The notes under the pieces are model-generated. The model worked only from the letters and a program-made list of their open reading frames with translations, ran no database searches and was not told the origin of the DNA. Shown here piece after piece: positions 23,159 to 31,640 of a stretch of 38,872 nt of DNA; position 1 is the first letter of the stretch; every line of letters begins with the position of its first letter. Origin of the DNA: an uncultured Oscillibacter sp. (lineage in GTDB: Bacteria > Bacillota > Clostridia > Oscillospirales > Oscillospiraceae); NCBI GenBank assembly GCA_910587875.1, contig CAJUOD010000011.1, positions 1-38,872 on the forward strand. The letters are read 5' to 3'. The translations under genes were made by a program, and so were the position numbers.

Positions 23159-23853
23159 GCGGGAACAACGTGCTCTCCCTCCTGGGGCTGGCCCTCCGGG
23201 GCGGGAGGCTGGCCGTGGGCGAGGAGCCCGCGGCCCTGGCAGCCAAGGCCGGACAGGCGCGGCTGCTGCTCATCGCCGCCGACGCGGCGGGAAACACCCT
23301 CCGCCGGGCGGAGCACCTGGCGGAGGAGGGGCATTGCCTTTGGCTGACGCTCCCCTTTACGAAGGCCGAGCTGGGCGGGGCCCTGGGCCGGGGCAGCGCC
23401 GCCATCGCCGCCCTGACGGATTTAGGCCTTGCCGCCGCCGTGGCGGAACGGCTGGCCCAGCTGGACCCGGAGCGCTACGGCGAGGCCGCCGCCCGGATGG
23501 ACCTGAAGCGCCGCCGGGCCAAGGAGCGGAAGGACGCCCCCCATCGGGACCCGCCGAAGCGGGAACCGCCGCCCCAGAGAAGGGACCGCCGTCCCCCCGG
23601 GAGAGGGGAGGCCCGTCCCCCCAGGGACGGACGGAGGCCGGACGAGCGCCGGACCGGGAAGCCCCGCCCCCGGGACGAAAGGCAGGAGCGCGGGACCGCC
23701 GGACCGGGCCGCCCTCACGGCGGCGGGCCGGGAGAACATCGCCCCCGGGCCGGGAGGCCGGAACGCCCCGGCTATCGGGGACCCGAGAAGGGCCGCCCGC
23801 CCCGGCGGGGGAACAAGCCCCCCTTTGGCCGGGACAAGGGCGGGGGGCGCTGA
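23155..23853 (+). CDS. L7Ae-family protein YlxQ with a long basic Arg/Pro/Gly tail
   Basis: A 232-residue protein. Residues 1-105 are a YlxQ/L7Ae-like domain (LSLLGLALRGGRLAVGEE ... RLLLIAADAAGNT ... LGGALGRGSAAIAALTDLGLA), which in relatives binds kink-turn-like RNA. Usual YlxQ proteins end near residue 100-105. Here about 115 more residues follow, composed nearly only of Arg, Pro, Gly, Asp, Glu and Lys with repeated PRD/RRP/RPP clusters. This tail must be disordered and strongly basic. The reading frame is uninterrupted, and the low-complexity stretch is very GC rich. It sits between rnpM and infB as expected; the extension is unusual. Confidence 0.85.
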   Translation: MSGNNVLSLLGLALRGGRLAVGEEPAALAAKAGQARLLLIAADAAGNTLRRAEHLAEEGHCLWLTLPFTKAELGGALGRGSAAIAALTDLGLAAAVAERLAQLDPERYGEAAARMDLKRRRAKERKDAPHRDPPKREPPPQRRDRRPPGRGEARPPRDGRRPDERRTGKPRPRDERQERGTAGPGRPHGGGPGEHRPRAGRPERPGYRGPEKGRPPRRGNKPPFGRDKGGGR

Positions 23854-23926
23854 GGTGCCGCCCCGGACGGCAGGGCCCCGGAGGCCCGCAGAATTCCATA
23901 AAATTTCTCCGCTCCCAAGTCCGTCT

Positions 23927-23955
23927 GAAAGCCGGCGGCGGGACCGCCGGTTTTC
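23927..23955 (+). promoter_or_regulatory. Terminator-like hairpin upstream of infB
   Basis: GAAAGCCGGCGG (23927-23938), loop CGGGA, CCGCCGGTTTTC (23944-23955): 12 pairs with one G-T, ending in a short T-tract. It stands between ylxQ and infB, 40 bases before the infB start, and could attenuate infB expression. A weak tract makes full termination doubtful. Confidence 0.45.
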
Positions 23956-23994
23956 AAACGGGCTTCTGGAGAGGAACAGAACGAGGTGTTTTAT

Positions 23995-26442
23995 TTGGCT
24001 ATTGAAAAATACAGAGTCCACGAGGTGGCGAAGGACTTCGGCCTGCCCACCAAGACCATTACGGAGATCCTGACCAAGTACGGCGCGGCCCCGAAGAACC
24101 ACATGCAGGTGCTGACGGACCGGGAGCTGTCCATCGTCTTTGACCGGCTGACTCAGGACCATCCCGTCTCCGGCATCCAGGTCATCTTCCAGGAGACCTA
24201 TCAGGAGGCGAAGCCCGCCCAGGAGGCGGCTTCCGTCCAGCAGGCGGCTTCCGTCCAGCCCGCGGCCCCCGCCCCGGCGGAGGAGAAAAAGGCACAGCCC
24301 GCTCAGGGCAAGCCCGCCGCACCCCAGCAGGGCAAACCCGCCCAGGCGGCGCAGAGCGCCCAGGCCCAGAAGCCCCAGGCCGGGCAGAGCAAGCCCGCCC
24401 CTCAGCAGGGCCAGCAGAACCAGCAGCCCGTCCAGCGGCCCGCCAGCCGGGTGCCCCAGAAGAAGATCGTGGACACCCGGAAGGGCGGCGACGTGAACCT
24501 GGCGAAGTACGACGAGCGCCTGGAGACCCTGGGGGGCCAGCAGGGCGAGCGGATGCAGCGCCAGCAGCGCTCCGGCCGGGAGAAGGTCCAGGGCCGGAAC
24601 CAGCGCCGGGGCGGCCCCGCCTTCTCCAACAAGCGCCGCCAGGACGAGGCGGAGAAGATGCGCCGCCTCCAGCTGGAGATCGCCAAGAAGGCCCCCGTCA
24701 AGGTCCAGATTCCCGACGAGATCTCCGTGGGCGAGCTGGCCTCTCGCATGAAGAAAACCGGCGCCGAGGTGGTCAAGGCCCTGATGAAAAACGGCATCAT
24801 GGCCTCCCTGCCCCAGATGATCGACTACGACACCGCCGCCTTCATCGCCGAGGAAATGGGCTGCAAGGTGGAAAAGGAAGTCGTGGTCACCATCGAGGAA
24901 AAGCTCATCGACGTGTCCGAGGACAAGGCCGAGGACCTGGTGCCCCGGGCCCCCGTGGTGGTGGTCATGGGCCACGTGGACCACGGCAAGACCTCCCTGC
25001 TGGACACCATCCGGAATACCTCCGTCGCCTCCGGCGAGGCGGGCGGCATCACCCAGCACATCGGCGCCTACCAGGTCCAGGTCAACGGGAAGCCCATCAC
25101 CTTCCTGGACACCCCGGGCCACGAGGCCTTCACCTCCATGCGCGCCCGGGGCGCCATGGTGACGGACATCGCCATTTTGATGGTGGCGGCGGACGACGGC
25201 ATCATGCCCCAGACCATCGAATCCATCTCCCACGCGAAAGCGGCCGATATCCCCATCCTGGTGGCCATCAACAAAATTGACAAGGAAAACGCCAACCCGG
25301 ACAAGGTCATGCAGCAGCTGACGGAGCACGGCCTGGTCCCCGAGGACTGGGGCGGGGAAACCATCTGCTGCAAGGTCTCCGCCAAGAAGAACATCGGCAT
25401 TGAAAACCTCCTGGAGAACCTGGTGCTTCTGGCGGAGGTCCAGGAGCTGAAGGCCAACCCCAACCGGGCCGCCTCCGGCACCGTCATCGAGGCCCGCCTG
25501 GACAAGGGCCGGGGCCCCGTGGCGACGCTGCTGATCCAGAACGGCACGCTGAAGCAGGGGGACATCATCATCGCGGGCACCGCCGTGGGCCGGGTCCGCA
25601 CCATGCTGGACTACCGGGGCGGGCGGCTCACCCAGGCGGGCCCCTCCGTCCCCGTGGAGATCGCGGGCCTCAGCGAGGCCCCCACCGCCGGGTCCCCCTT
25701 CTTCGCCGTCAGCGACGAGCGCATGGCCCGGGAGCTGGTGGAGCAGAGGAAGGCCGAGGAGCGGGCCAAGGCCGCCGCCCCGGTGCAGAAGGTCTCCCTG
25801 GAGAACCTCTTCGACCAGATCCAGGCGGGCGAGCGGAAGGAGCTGGCCCTCATCGTCAAGGCCGACGTCCAGGGCAGCGTGGAGGCGGTGAAGGCGTCTC
25901 TGGAAAAGCTCTCCAACGACGAGGTCAACGTCCGGGTCATCCACGGAGGCGTGGGCGCGGTGAACGAATCCGACGTCATGCTGGCCTCCTCCTCCAACGC
26001 CATCATCGTGGGCTTCAATGTCCGGCCGGACGCGGCGGCCCGGGACGGCGCGGCGCGGCAGAACGTGGATATGCGGATGTACCGAGTCATCTACGACTGC
26101 ATCGACGAAATCACCGCCGCCATGAAGGGCATGCTGGCCCCCAAGTACCGGGAGGCCCTGCTGGGCCACGCGGAGGTCCGCCAGACCTACAAGGTCTCGG
26201 GCGTGGGCACCGTGGCGGGCTGCTATGTCCAGGATGGCAAGATCGTCCGCAACTGCTCCATCCGCCTGGTCCGGGACGGCATCGTCATCCACGAGGGCCA
26301 GCTGGCCTCCCTCCAGCGCTTCAAGGACGCGGCCAAGGAAGTGGCCAGCGGCTACGAGTGCGGCCTGACCATTGAGAAGTTCAACGACATCAAAGAGGGA
26401 GACATTGTGGAAGGCTATACCATGGAGGAAATCCCCCAGTGA
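23995..26442 (+). CDS. infB: Translation initiation factor IF-2 (TTG start)
   Basis: An 815-residue GTPase that places initiator tRNA on the 30S subunit. The start is TTG 23995, six bases after GAGGTG. Reading from it gives MAIEKYRVHEVAKDFGLP, the normal N-terminus. A GTG at 23986 would overlap this ribosome site. The N-terminal IF2N domain (1-52) is followed by an Ala/Gln/Pro/Lys-rich disordered linker (about 65-200), a second IF2N-like domain near 245-305 and the G domain: GHVDHGKTSLL (326), DTPGHEAF (372), NKID (426). Domains II-IV follow, ending GYTMEEI. A hairpin after the stop separates it from rbfA. Length is normal for the family. Confidence 0.95.
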   Translation: MAIEKYRVHEVAKDFGLPTKTITEILTKYGAAPKNHMQVLTDRELSIVFDRLTQDHPVSGIQVIFQETYQEAKPAQEAASVQQAASVQPAAPAPAEEKKAQPAQGKPAAPQQGKPAQAAQSAQAQKPQAGQSKPAPQQGQQNQQPVQRPASRVPQKKIVDTRKGGDVNLAKYDERLETLGGQQGERMQRQQRSGREKVQGRNQRRGGPAFSNKRRQDEAEKMRRLQLEIAKKAPVKVQIPDEISVGELASRMKKTGAEVVKALMKNGIMASLPQMIDYDTAAFIAEEMGCKVEKEVVVTIEEKLIDVSEDKAEDLVPRAPVVVVMGHVDHGKTSLLDTIRNTSVASGEAGGITQHIGAYQVQVNGKPITFLDTPGHEAFTSMRARGAMVTDIAILMVAADDGIMPQTIESISHAKAADIPILVAINKIDKENANPDKVMQQLTEHGLVPEDWGGETICCKVSAKKNIGIENLLENLVLLAEVQELKANPNRAASGTVIEARLDKGRGPVATLLIQNGTLKQGDIIIAGTAVGRVRTMLDYRGGRLTQAGPSVPVEIAGLSEAPTAGSPFFAVSDERMARELVEQRKAEERAKAAAPVQKVSLENLFDQIQAGERKELALIVKADVQGSVEAVKASLEKLSNDEVNVRVIHGGVGAVNESDVMLASSSNAIIVGFNVRPDAAARDGAARQNVDMRMYRVIYDCIDEITAAMKGMLAPKYREALLGHAEVRQTYKVSGVGTVAGCYVQDGKIVRNCSIRLVRDGIVIHEGQLASLQRFKDAAKEVASGYECGLTIEKFNDIKEGDIVEGYTMEEIPQ

Positions 26443-26449
26443 GACACAC

Positions 26450-26482
26450 AATAAAGGCGGCGGGGTCACCGCCGCCTTTATT
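26450..26482 (+). terminator. Strong hairpin between infB and rbfA
   Basis: AATAAAGGCGGCGG (26450-26463), loop GGTCA, CCGCCGCCTTTATT (26469-26482): 14 perfect pairs, TTTATT at the 3' side. It sits 8 bases after the infB stop and 18 before rbfA. It could partly terminate, lowering expression of rbfA and the genes behind it. Confidence 0.6.
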
Positions 26483-26499
26483 AAAGAAGGAGAACAGCT

Positions 26500-26883
26500 A
26501 TGGCCTCAAACCGAATCAACCGCATCAACGACGAAATTCAGCGGGAGCTGGCGGACCAGCTCCGGAATCTGAAGGACCCCCGGGTCTCCGGCACCGGCAT
26601 GGTGTCCATCACCCGGGTGGACACCACCAACGACCTGCGCTACGCCCGGGTCTATGTCAGCGTGCTGAACAAGGACCAGGAGAAGGATGTGCTCAAGGGC
26701 CTCAAGTCCGCTTCCGGCTTCCTTCGCCGGGAGCTGGGCCAGGCCCTCCAGCTCCGCTACACGCCGGAGCTCCAATTCATCGGGGACGACTCCATCTCCC
26801 ACGGGGCCCACATCCTGGAGCTCCTCCGCCGGGAGGAGGAGAAGGACGCCGCCCGGGGCTCCAAACCGGAGGTGGAGGAATGA
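26500..26883 (+). CDS. rbfA: Ribosome-binding factor A
   Basis: A 127-residue small KH-fold protein needed for late 30S maturation. NRINDEIQRELADQLRNLKDPRV and the segment DLRYARVYVSVL are characteristic, as is FLRRELGQALQLRYTPEL. The ATG has AGAAGGAGAA. Its stop overlaps the start of the DHH phosphoesterase gene by four bases (ATGA). Confidence 0.95.
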   Translation: MASNRINRINDEIQRELADQLRNLKDPRVSGTGMVSITRVDTTNDLRYARVYVSVLNKDQEKDVLKGLKSASGFLRRELGQALQLRYTPELQFIGDDSISHGAHILELLRREEEKDAARGSKPEVEE

Positions 26884-27842
26884 CAACCCTCACCGTGCGC
26901 CAGGCCGCGGAGCGGCTGCGGTCCTTTGACAACATTTTAATACTCACCCACATCCGGCCCGACGGGGACACCGTGGGCTCCGCCGCCGGTCTCTGCGCCG
27001 GGCTCCGCGCCCTGGGGAAGACGGCGTACCTGCTGCCCAACCCCGGCCTGACGGACACCACGGCCCCCTGCTTCCGGCCCTACGCCGCCTGGGCGGGCTT
27101 TGAGCCGGAGAAGGTGGTCTCCACGGACATCGCCACCGTGGACCTCTTCCCGGAGAACGCCAAGCCCTACGCGGACCGGGTGGATCTGGCCATCGACCAC
27201 CATCCCTCCTTCACGGGCTTCGGCAGGGAGAATCTGGTCCGGCCCGCCGCCGCCGCCACGGGAGAGATCATCTACGACGTCCTGGCGGCCCTGGGGCCCA
27301 TCACGGCGGAGATGGCCCTGCCCCTCTATGTGGCCGTGTCCACGGATTGCGGCTGCTTCGCCTACAACAACACCACGGCCCATACCCACGCGGTCGCGGC
27401 GGCGCTGCTGCGGACCGGCATCGACTTCCAGGCGGTGAATAAGACCTTCTTCCGCACCAAGACGAAAAAGCGCCTGGCTCTGGAGGCCGCCATGCTGAGC
27501 GGCGTCGAGTACCACGACCGGGAGCGTGTGGCCGTGCTGGCGGTTCCCCTGTCCCTCATGGCCCGGACCCAGGCCACGGAGACCGACGCGGAGGACCTCT
27601 CCGCCCTGGGCGGGCAGATCGAGGGGGTGGACTGCGCCGTCACCATGCGGGAGCTCCGGCCGGACGTGTGGAAATTCTCCCTCCGCACCGGGCCCCGGGT
27701 CAACGCCACGAGGGCCTGCGCCCTCTTGGGGGGCGGGGGCCACGCCGCCGCCGCGGGCTGCACCGTGGAGGCCCCCTTTGAAGAGGCCAAGCGGCGGATG
27801 CTGGAGGCCATCGCCCAGGTGGTCCCGGACTTCACTCTGTAA
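26880..27842 (+). CDS. NrnA-like DHH phosphoesterase (oligoribonuclease / pAp phosphatase)
   Basis: A 320-residue DHH-DHHA1 enzyme. The manganese-binding motifs are HIRPDGDTVGS, the DHH motif in LAIDHHPSF, and STDCGCFAYNN. The DHHA1 motif GGGGHAAAAGC is near the C-terminus. In Firmicutes NrnA degrades oligoribonucleotides (2-5 nt) and dephosphorylates pAp. The start ATG 26880 overlaps the rbfA stop. Its position between rbfA and truB is the standard Firmicutes order. The name nrnA would fit but is not confirmed. Confidence 0.9.
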   Translation: MTTLTVRQAAERLRSFDNILILTHIRPDGDTVGSAAGLCAGLRALGKTAYLLPNPGLTDTTAPCFRPYAAWAGFEPEKVVSTDIATVDLFPENAKPYADRVDLAIDHHPSFTGFGRENLVRPAAAATGEIIYDVLAALGPITAEMALPLYVAVSTDCGCFAYNNTTAHTHAVAAALLRTGIDFQAVNKTFFRTKTKKRLALEAAMLSGVEYHDRERVAVLAVPLSLMARTQATETDAEDLSALGGQIEGVDCAVTMRELRPDVWKFSLRTGPRVNATRACALLGGGGHAAAAGCTVEAPFEEAKRRMLEAIAQVVPDFTL

Positions 27843-27857
27843 ATCAGGAGGGCCCTC

Positions 27858-28724
27858 ATGCCCAACGGAATTTTGATCATCGACAAGCCCGCCGGGTGGA
27901 CCTCTATGGACGTGTGCGCCAAGGTGCGGGGCATTCTCCGCGAGAAGCGGGTGGGCCACGGCGGCACCCTGGACCCCATGGCCACAGGGGTGCTCCCGGT
28001 CTTCGTGGGCCGGGCCACCCGGGCCGTGGAGTTCGCCGAGAACGGGCAGAAGGAGTACCTGGCGGGCCTCCGGCTGGGGGTGACCACCGATACCCAGGAC
28101 GTGACGGGCACGGTGCTGGAGACCCGGCCCGTGACGGCGGACCGGGAGGCGCTGGAGGCTGCCCTGGAGCGGTTCCGGGGGGAGATCCAGCAGATTCCCC
28201 CCATGTACTCCGCTGTGAAAATCCGGGGGAAGAAGCTCTACGAGCTGGCCCGGAAGGGACAAGAGGTGGAGCGGAAGCCCAGGCCCGTCACCATCTATGA
28301 GCTGGAGCTTTTGGAGGCGGAGAGCGGAACGGATTATGATCTCCGCTGCCGCTGCTCCAAGGGCACGTACATCCGGACCCTCTGCCACGACATCGGGCGG
28401 CTTCTTGGCTGCGGCGGGACGCTGTACAGCCTCCGGCGGACCATGGCGGCGGGGTTCACCCTGGCGGACGCCGTGACCATGGAGGAGGTACAGGAGCGGG
28501 GCGAGGCCCTGCTCCGTCCCCTGGACGGCATGTTCGCCCAGTACCCCGCCGTGACCCTCCGGTCCCCGGGGCAGGAGAAGCGGGTCCGGAGCGGGGCCCC
28601 CGTCACCCTGCCGGGGACGGCGGACGGCACGGTCCGGGTCTACGGGCGGGAGGGGGAGTTCCTCTGCCTCTCCCGGGCCGCGGGCGGGGAGCTGAAGGCC
28701 ATCAAGAATTTCTTTGGAGCGTAG
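27858..28724 (+). CDS. truB: tRNA pseudouridine(55) synthase
   Basis: A 288-residue enzyme that forms pseudouridine at position 55 of the tRNA T-loop. The catalytic motif GHGGTLDPMATGVLPV carries the essential Asp. NGILIIDKPAGWTSMDV is the standard N-terminus, and the downstream ROLE of the substrate-binding QIPPMYSAVKIRGKKLYELAR is conserved. The ATG follows AGGAGGG. It is followed one base later by ribF. Confidence 0.96.
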   Translation: MPNGILIIDKPAGWTSMDVCAKVRGILREKRVGHGGTLDPMATGVLPVFVGRATRAVEFAENGQKEYLAGLRLGVTTDTQDVTGTVLETRPVTADREALEAALERFRGEIQQIPPMYSAVKIRGKKLYELARKGQEVERKPRPVTIYELELLEAESGTDYDLRCRCSKGTYIRTLCHDIGRLLGCGGTLYSLRRTMAAGFTLADAVTMEEVQERGEALLRPLDGMFAQYPAVTLRSPGQEKRVRSGAPVTLPGTADGTVRVYGREGEFLCLSRAAGGELKAIKNFFGA

Positions 28725-28725
28725 T

Positions 28726-29640
28726 ATGAAAGAACGTGTGATTGCCCTGGGCTTCTTCGACGGGGTCCACCTGGGCCACGCCGCCCTGCTCCGCCGGACG
28801 GCGGAGGAGGCCGCCCGGCGGGGCTGTACGCCCGCCGTCTTCACCTTCGACCGCCCCCCCAAGGAGGTGGTCACCGGGGTGCCCTGCCCCCTGATCAACT
28901 CCCCGGAGGACCGGCGGGATTTGGTCCGGCGGCTCTACGGCATCAAGGAGGTCATTATGGCCCCCTTTGATAAGGAGATGATGACCACCTCGTGGGAGGA
29001 CTTTGTCACGGAGCTGCTGGTGGGCCGCTGGCACGCCGTCCACCTGGTGGCGGGCCACGACCACCGCTTCGGCCACAAGAACCAGGGGACGCCGGAGCTC
29101 TTAAAGGAGAAGTGCGCCGCCTTGGGGCTGGGCTGTGACATCATCCCGGAGGTGGAGATCGGCGGGGTCACCGTCAGCTCCACCTACATCCGCCGCTTGG
29201 TGGAGATGGGCCAGGTGGAGCGGGCGAACCGCTTCCTGGGACACCCCCACACCCTGACGGGAACCGTCCGCCACGGGCGGGGCCTGGGGTCCTCTCGGCT
29301 CTTCCCCACGGCGAACCTGCCCGTGCCGCCCCACGTGCTGGTGCCCAGCCACGGGGTTTATGTGACCCGGGTGTACTTTGCCGACGGGAGGAGCTGCCCC
29401 GCCGTCACCAACGTGGGCACCCGGCCCACGGTGAACAGCGGGACGGACGTGACGGTGGAGGCGTGCCTCCTGGATTTCCAGGGGGATTTGTACGGGGAGA
29501 CCCTGCGGCTGGAGTTCTACAGGCACCTGCGGGACGAGATCCGCTTCGACTCCCTGGACGCCCTCCGGGCCCAGATTGCCGCCGACGCGGAGACCACGAG
29601 ACGGTATTTTCAGGAGGAGCATCCTTCATCAGACGCATAA
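28726..29640 (+). CDS. ribF: Bifunctional riboflavin kinase / FAD synthetase
   Basis: A 304-residue enzyme making FMN from riboflavin and FAD from FMN. The FMN adenylyltransferase half has IALGFFDGVHLGHAALL with both catalytic histidines, and VAGHDHRFGHKNQG and STYIRRLVEMG. The riboflavin kinase half has SRLFPTANLPVPPHVLVPSHGVY and NVGTRPTVNSG, ending in the LYGETLRLEFYRHLRDEIRFDSL segment. ATG 28726 lies one base after the truB stop, with GGAG before it. It ends at a bidirectional terminator, so the cluster stops here without rpsO. Confidence 0.95.
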   Translation: MKERVIALGFFDGVHLGHAALLRRTAEEAARRGCTPAVFTFDRPPKEVVTGVPCPLINSPEDRRDLVRRLYGIKEVIMAPFDKEMMTTSWEDFVTELLVGRWHAVHLVAGHDHRFGHKNQGTPELLKEKCAALGLGCDIIPEVEIGGVTVSSTYIRRLVEMGQVERANRFLGHPHTLTGTVRHGRGLGSSRLFPTANLPVPPHVLVPSHGVYVTRVYFADGRSCPAVTNVGTRPTVNSGTDVTVEACLLDFQGDLYGETLRLEFYRHLRDEIRFDSLDALRAQIAADAETTRRYFQEEHPSSDA

Positions 29641-29672
29641 AAACGCCGGACGGGAAACCCCGTCCGGCGTTC
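29641..29672. terminator. Bidirectional terminator between ribF and the metal ATPase
   Basis: ACGCCGGACGGG (29643-29654), loop AAAC, CCCGTCCGGCGT (29659-29670): 12 perfect pairs. The + strand is followed by TCACTTTTATTT; the - strand copy is followed by five T. Both convergent genes end within 10 bases of it. Confidence 0.85.
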
Positions 29673-29676
29673 ACTT

Positions 29677-31587
29677 TTATTTCTTGAACTCGTCCACGCG
29701 GAGGCAGCGCATGGCGTTCAGGATGGCGATGAAGGCCACGCCCACGTCGGCGAAGACCGCCTCCCACATGGTGGCCACGCCGAAGGCCCCCAGCAGCAGC
29801 ACCGCGCCCTTGACCCCCAGAGCGAACCAGATGTTCTGCTTGACAATCCGCAGGGTCTTCCGGGAGATCCGCATGGCGGTGGCAATTTTCGCCGGGTTGT
29901 CGTCCATCAGCACGATGTCCGCCGCCTCGATGGCGGCATCGGAGCCCAGGGCTCCCATGGCGATGCCGATGTCCGCCCGGGTCAGGACCGGCGCGTCGTT
30001 GATGCCGTCCCCCACGAAGGCCAGGGCCGCGCCGGGGGACTTTTTCGCCAGCAGGGACTCCACCCGCTCCACCTTGCCGGCGGGGAGGAGCTGGGCGTGG
30101 TACTCGTCGATGCCTAACTCCCGGGCCACAGCTTTGGCAGTGGCCTCGGCGTCGCCGGTGAGCATGACGGCCTTTTTCACACCCGCCGCCTTCAGGCCCT
30201 CTACCAGAGTTTTCGCCTCGGGCTTGGGCAGGTCGGAGATGAGGATGTGTCCGGCGTAGCGGCCTTCCACCGTCACGTGGACGATGGTACCCGGCAGCTC
30301 GCAGGGCTCCCACTGGACGCCCTCCCGCTCCATCAGGCGGCTGTTGCCCGCGGAGACGGCTTTGCCGTCCACGATGGCTGTGACGCCGTGCCCGGCGATC
30401 TCCTCCACGTCCGTGACCCGGTTGGGATCAATCTCCTTCCCCCACGCCTTGCGGAGGGAGACGGAGATGGGATGGCTGGACCAGCTCTCCGCCAGGGCGG
30501 CGGCCTCCAGCAGGGCGTCCTCCGTGACGCCCTGGACTGGGTGCAGGGCGGTGACGGTAAAGCTCCCCTGGGTCAGGGTGCCCGTCTTGTCGAAGACCAC
30601 GGTCTCCGCCCGGGAGAGGAGCTCCAGATAGTTGCTGCCCTTCACCAGGATGCCGCACTTGCTGGCCCCGCCGATGCCGCCGAAAAAGCTCAGGGGCACG
30701 GAGATGACCAGGGCGCAGGGGCAGGAGATGACCAGGAAGATCAGGGCCCGGTGGAGCCAGCCGGTCCAGTTGGTCCCCGCCAGAAAGGCGGGCTGGGAGG
30801 AGGCCGGGATCAGGGCCAGGGCGATGGTGGGAATCAGGAACAGCGCCGTGGCGGCGATGACGACGCAGGGGGTGTAGTACCGGGCGAAGCGGGTGATGAA
30901 GTTCTCGCTGGCGGCCTTCTTCTCCCCGGCATTTTCCACCAGGTCCAGGATCTTGGAGACGGTGGACTCCTCGCAGGGCTTGGTTACCCGGACCCGCAGG
31001 AGGCCGGACTGGTTCACGCAGCCGCTGATGACGGCGTCGCCGGGCCCCACGTCCCGGGGCACGGACTCGCCGGTGAGAGCGGCGGTGTCCAGGGCGGAGG
31101 CGCCCTCCAGCACCTCGCCGTCCAGGGGGACCCGCTCGCCGGGTTTCACCACGATGACGGAGCCGACCTCCACGTCCTCCGGGTCCACTTCCTCCAGGGA
31201 GCCGTCCTCGTTTTCCAGATTGGCGGTGTCGGGCCGGATGTCCATCAGCGCGGCGATGGACTGGCGGGAGCGGCCCACGGCGTAGTCCTGGAACAGCTCG
31301 CCGGTCTGGTAGAAGAGCATGACGAAGACCGCCTCGGCGTACTCGCCGGTGGCGAAAGCCCCCACGGTGGCCAGGGCCATCAGGAAGTTCTCGTCGAAGA
31401 CCTGGCCGTTCAGGATGTTGCGGACGGCCTTCCACAGCACGTCCCAGCCGATGACGAGGTAGGGGACCAGGTACAGGGCCCCGGCTGTCCAGCCGGAGAC
31501 GGGCAGCAGCTTGACGGCGATCAGCAGGGCGGCCGCCGACAGGATTCGATAGAGCATCTTCCGCTGCTTGCGGGTGAGGTTGTTCAT
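29677..31587 (-). CDS. P1B-type heavy-metal-translocating ATPase (Zn/Cd type)
   Basis: A 636-residue export pump with the P-type motifs TGES (172-175), CPC in SCPCALVI (289-291), DKTGT (333-337, phosphorylated Asp), SSHP (380-383) and GDGINDAP (526-533). It shows about eight membrane segments. The last-segment ADVGVAF with Asp614 resembles the Zn/Cd/Pb subclass. There is no N-terminal HMA metal-binding domain; a separate 72-residue HMA protein is encoded two genes upstream. The ATG follows AAGGAGG. It is the last gene of the arsR-type operon. The substrate is inferred from motifs and from the zinc-type sites of the upstream repressor. Confidence 0.93.
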   Translation of the reverse strand: MNNLTRKQRKMLYRILSAAALLIAVKLLPVSGWTAGALYLVPYLVIGWDVLWKAVRNILNGQVFDENFLMALATVGAFATGEYAEAVFVMLFYQTGELFQDYAVGRSRQSIAALMDIRPDTANLENEDGSLEEVDPEDVEVGSVIVVKPGERVPLDGEVLEGASALDTAALTGESVPRDVGPGDAVISGCVNQSGLLRVRVTKPCEESTVSKILDLVENAGEKKAASENFITRFARYYTPCVVIAATALFLIPTIALALIPASSQPAFLAGTNWTGWLHRALIFLVISCPCALVISVPLSFFGGIGGASKCGILVKGSNYLELLSRAETVVFDKTGTLTQGSFTVTALHPVQGVTEDALLEAAALAESWSSHPISVSLRKAWGKEIDPNRVTDVEEIAGHGVTAIVDGKAVSAGNSRLMEREGVQWEPCELPGTIVHVTVEGRYAGHILISDLPKPEAKTLVEGLKAAGVKKAVMLTGDAEATAKAVARELGIDEYHAQLLPAGKVERVESLLAKKSPGAALAFVGDGINDAPVLTRADIGIAMGALGSDAAIEAADIVLMDDNPAKIATAMRISRKTLRIVKQNIWFALGVKGAVLLLGAFGVATMWEAVFADVGVAFIAILNAMRCLRVDEFKK

Positions 31588-31640
31588 GGTAAGGAATCCT
31601 CCTTGTTGAACTGGGCTTTTCTCGAAGGGACGGCGCTTTT

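Noticed and set aside
23422..26469. A 1015-codon open frame on the - strand across infB and ylxQ
   Set aside because: It is antisense to well supported infB and ylxQ in a GC-rich region where stop codons are rare; its composition (His/Gly/Leu/Val-rich) matches no family.
28714..28725. TTG start of ribF at 28714
   Set aside because: It would begin inside truB; ATG 28726 with GGAG gives the usual N-terminus.
26937..28898. Long - strand frame across nrnA-like and truB
   Set aside because: Antisense to conserved DHH and TruB genes; no recognisable motif.
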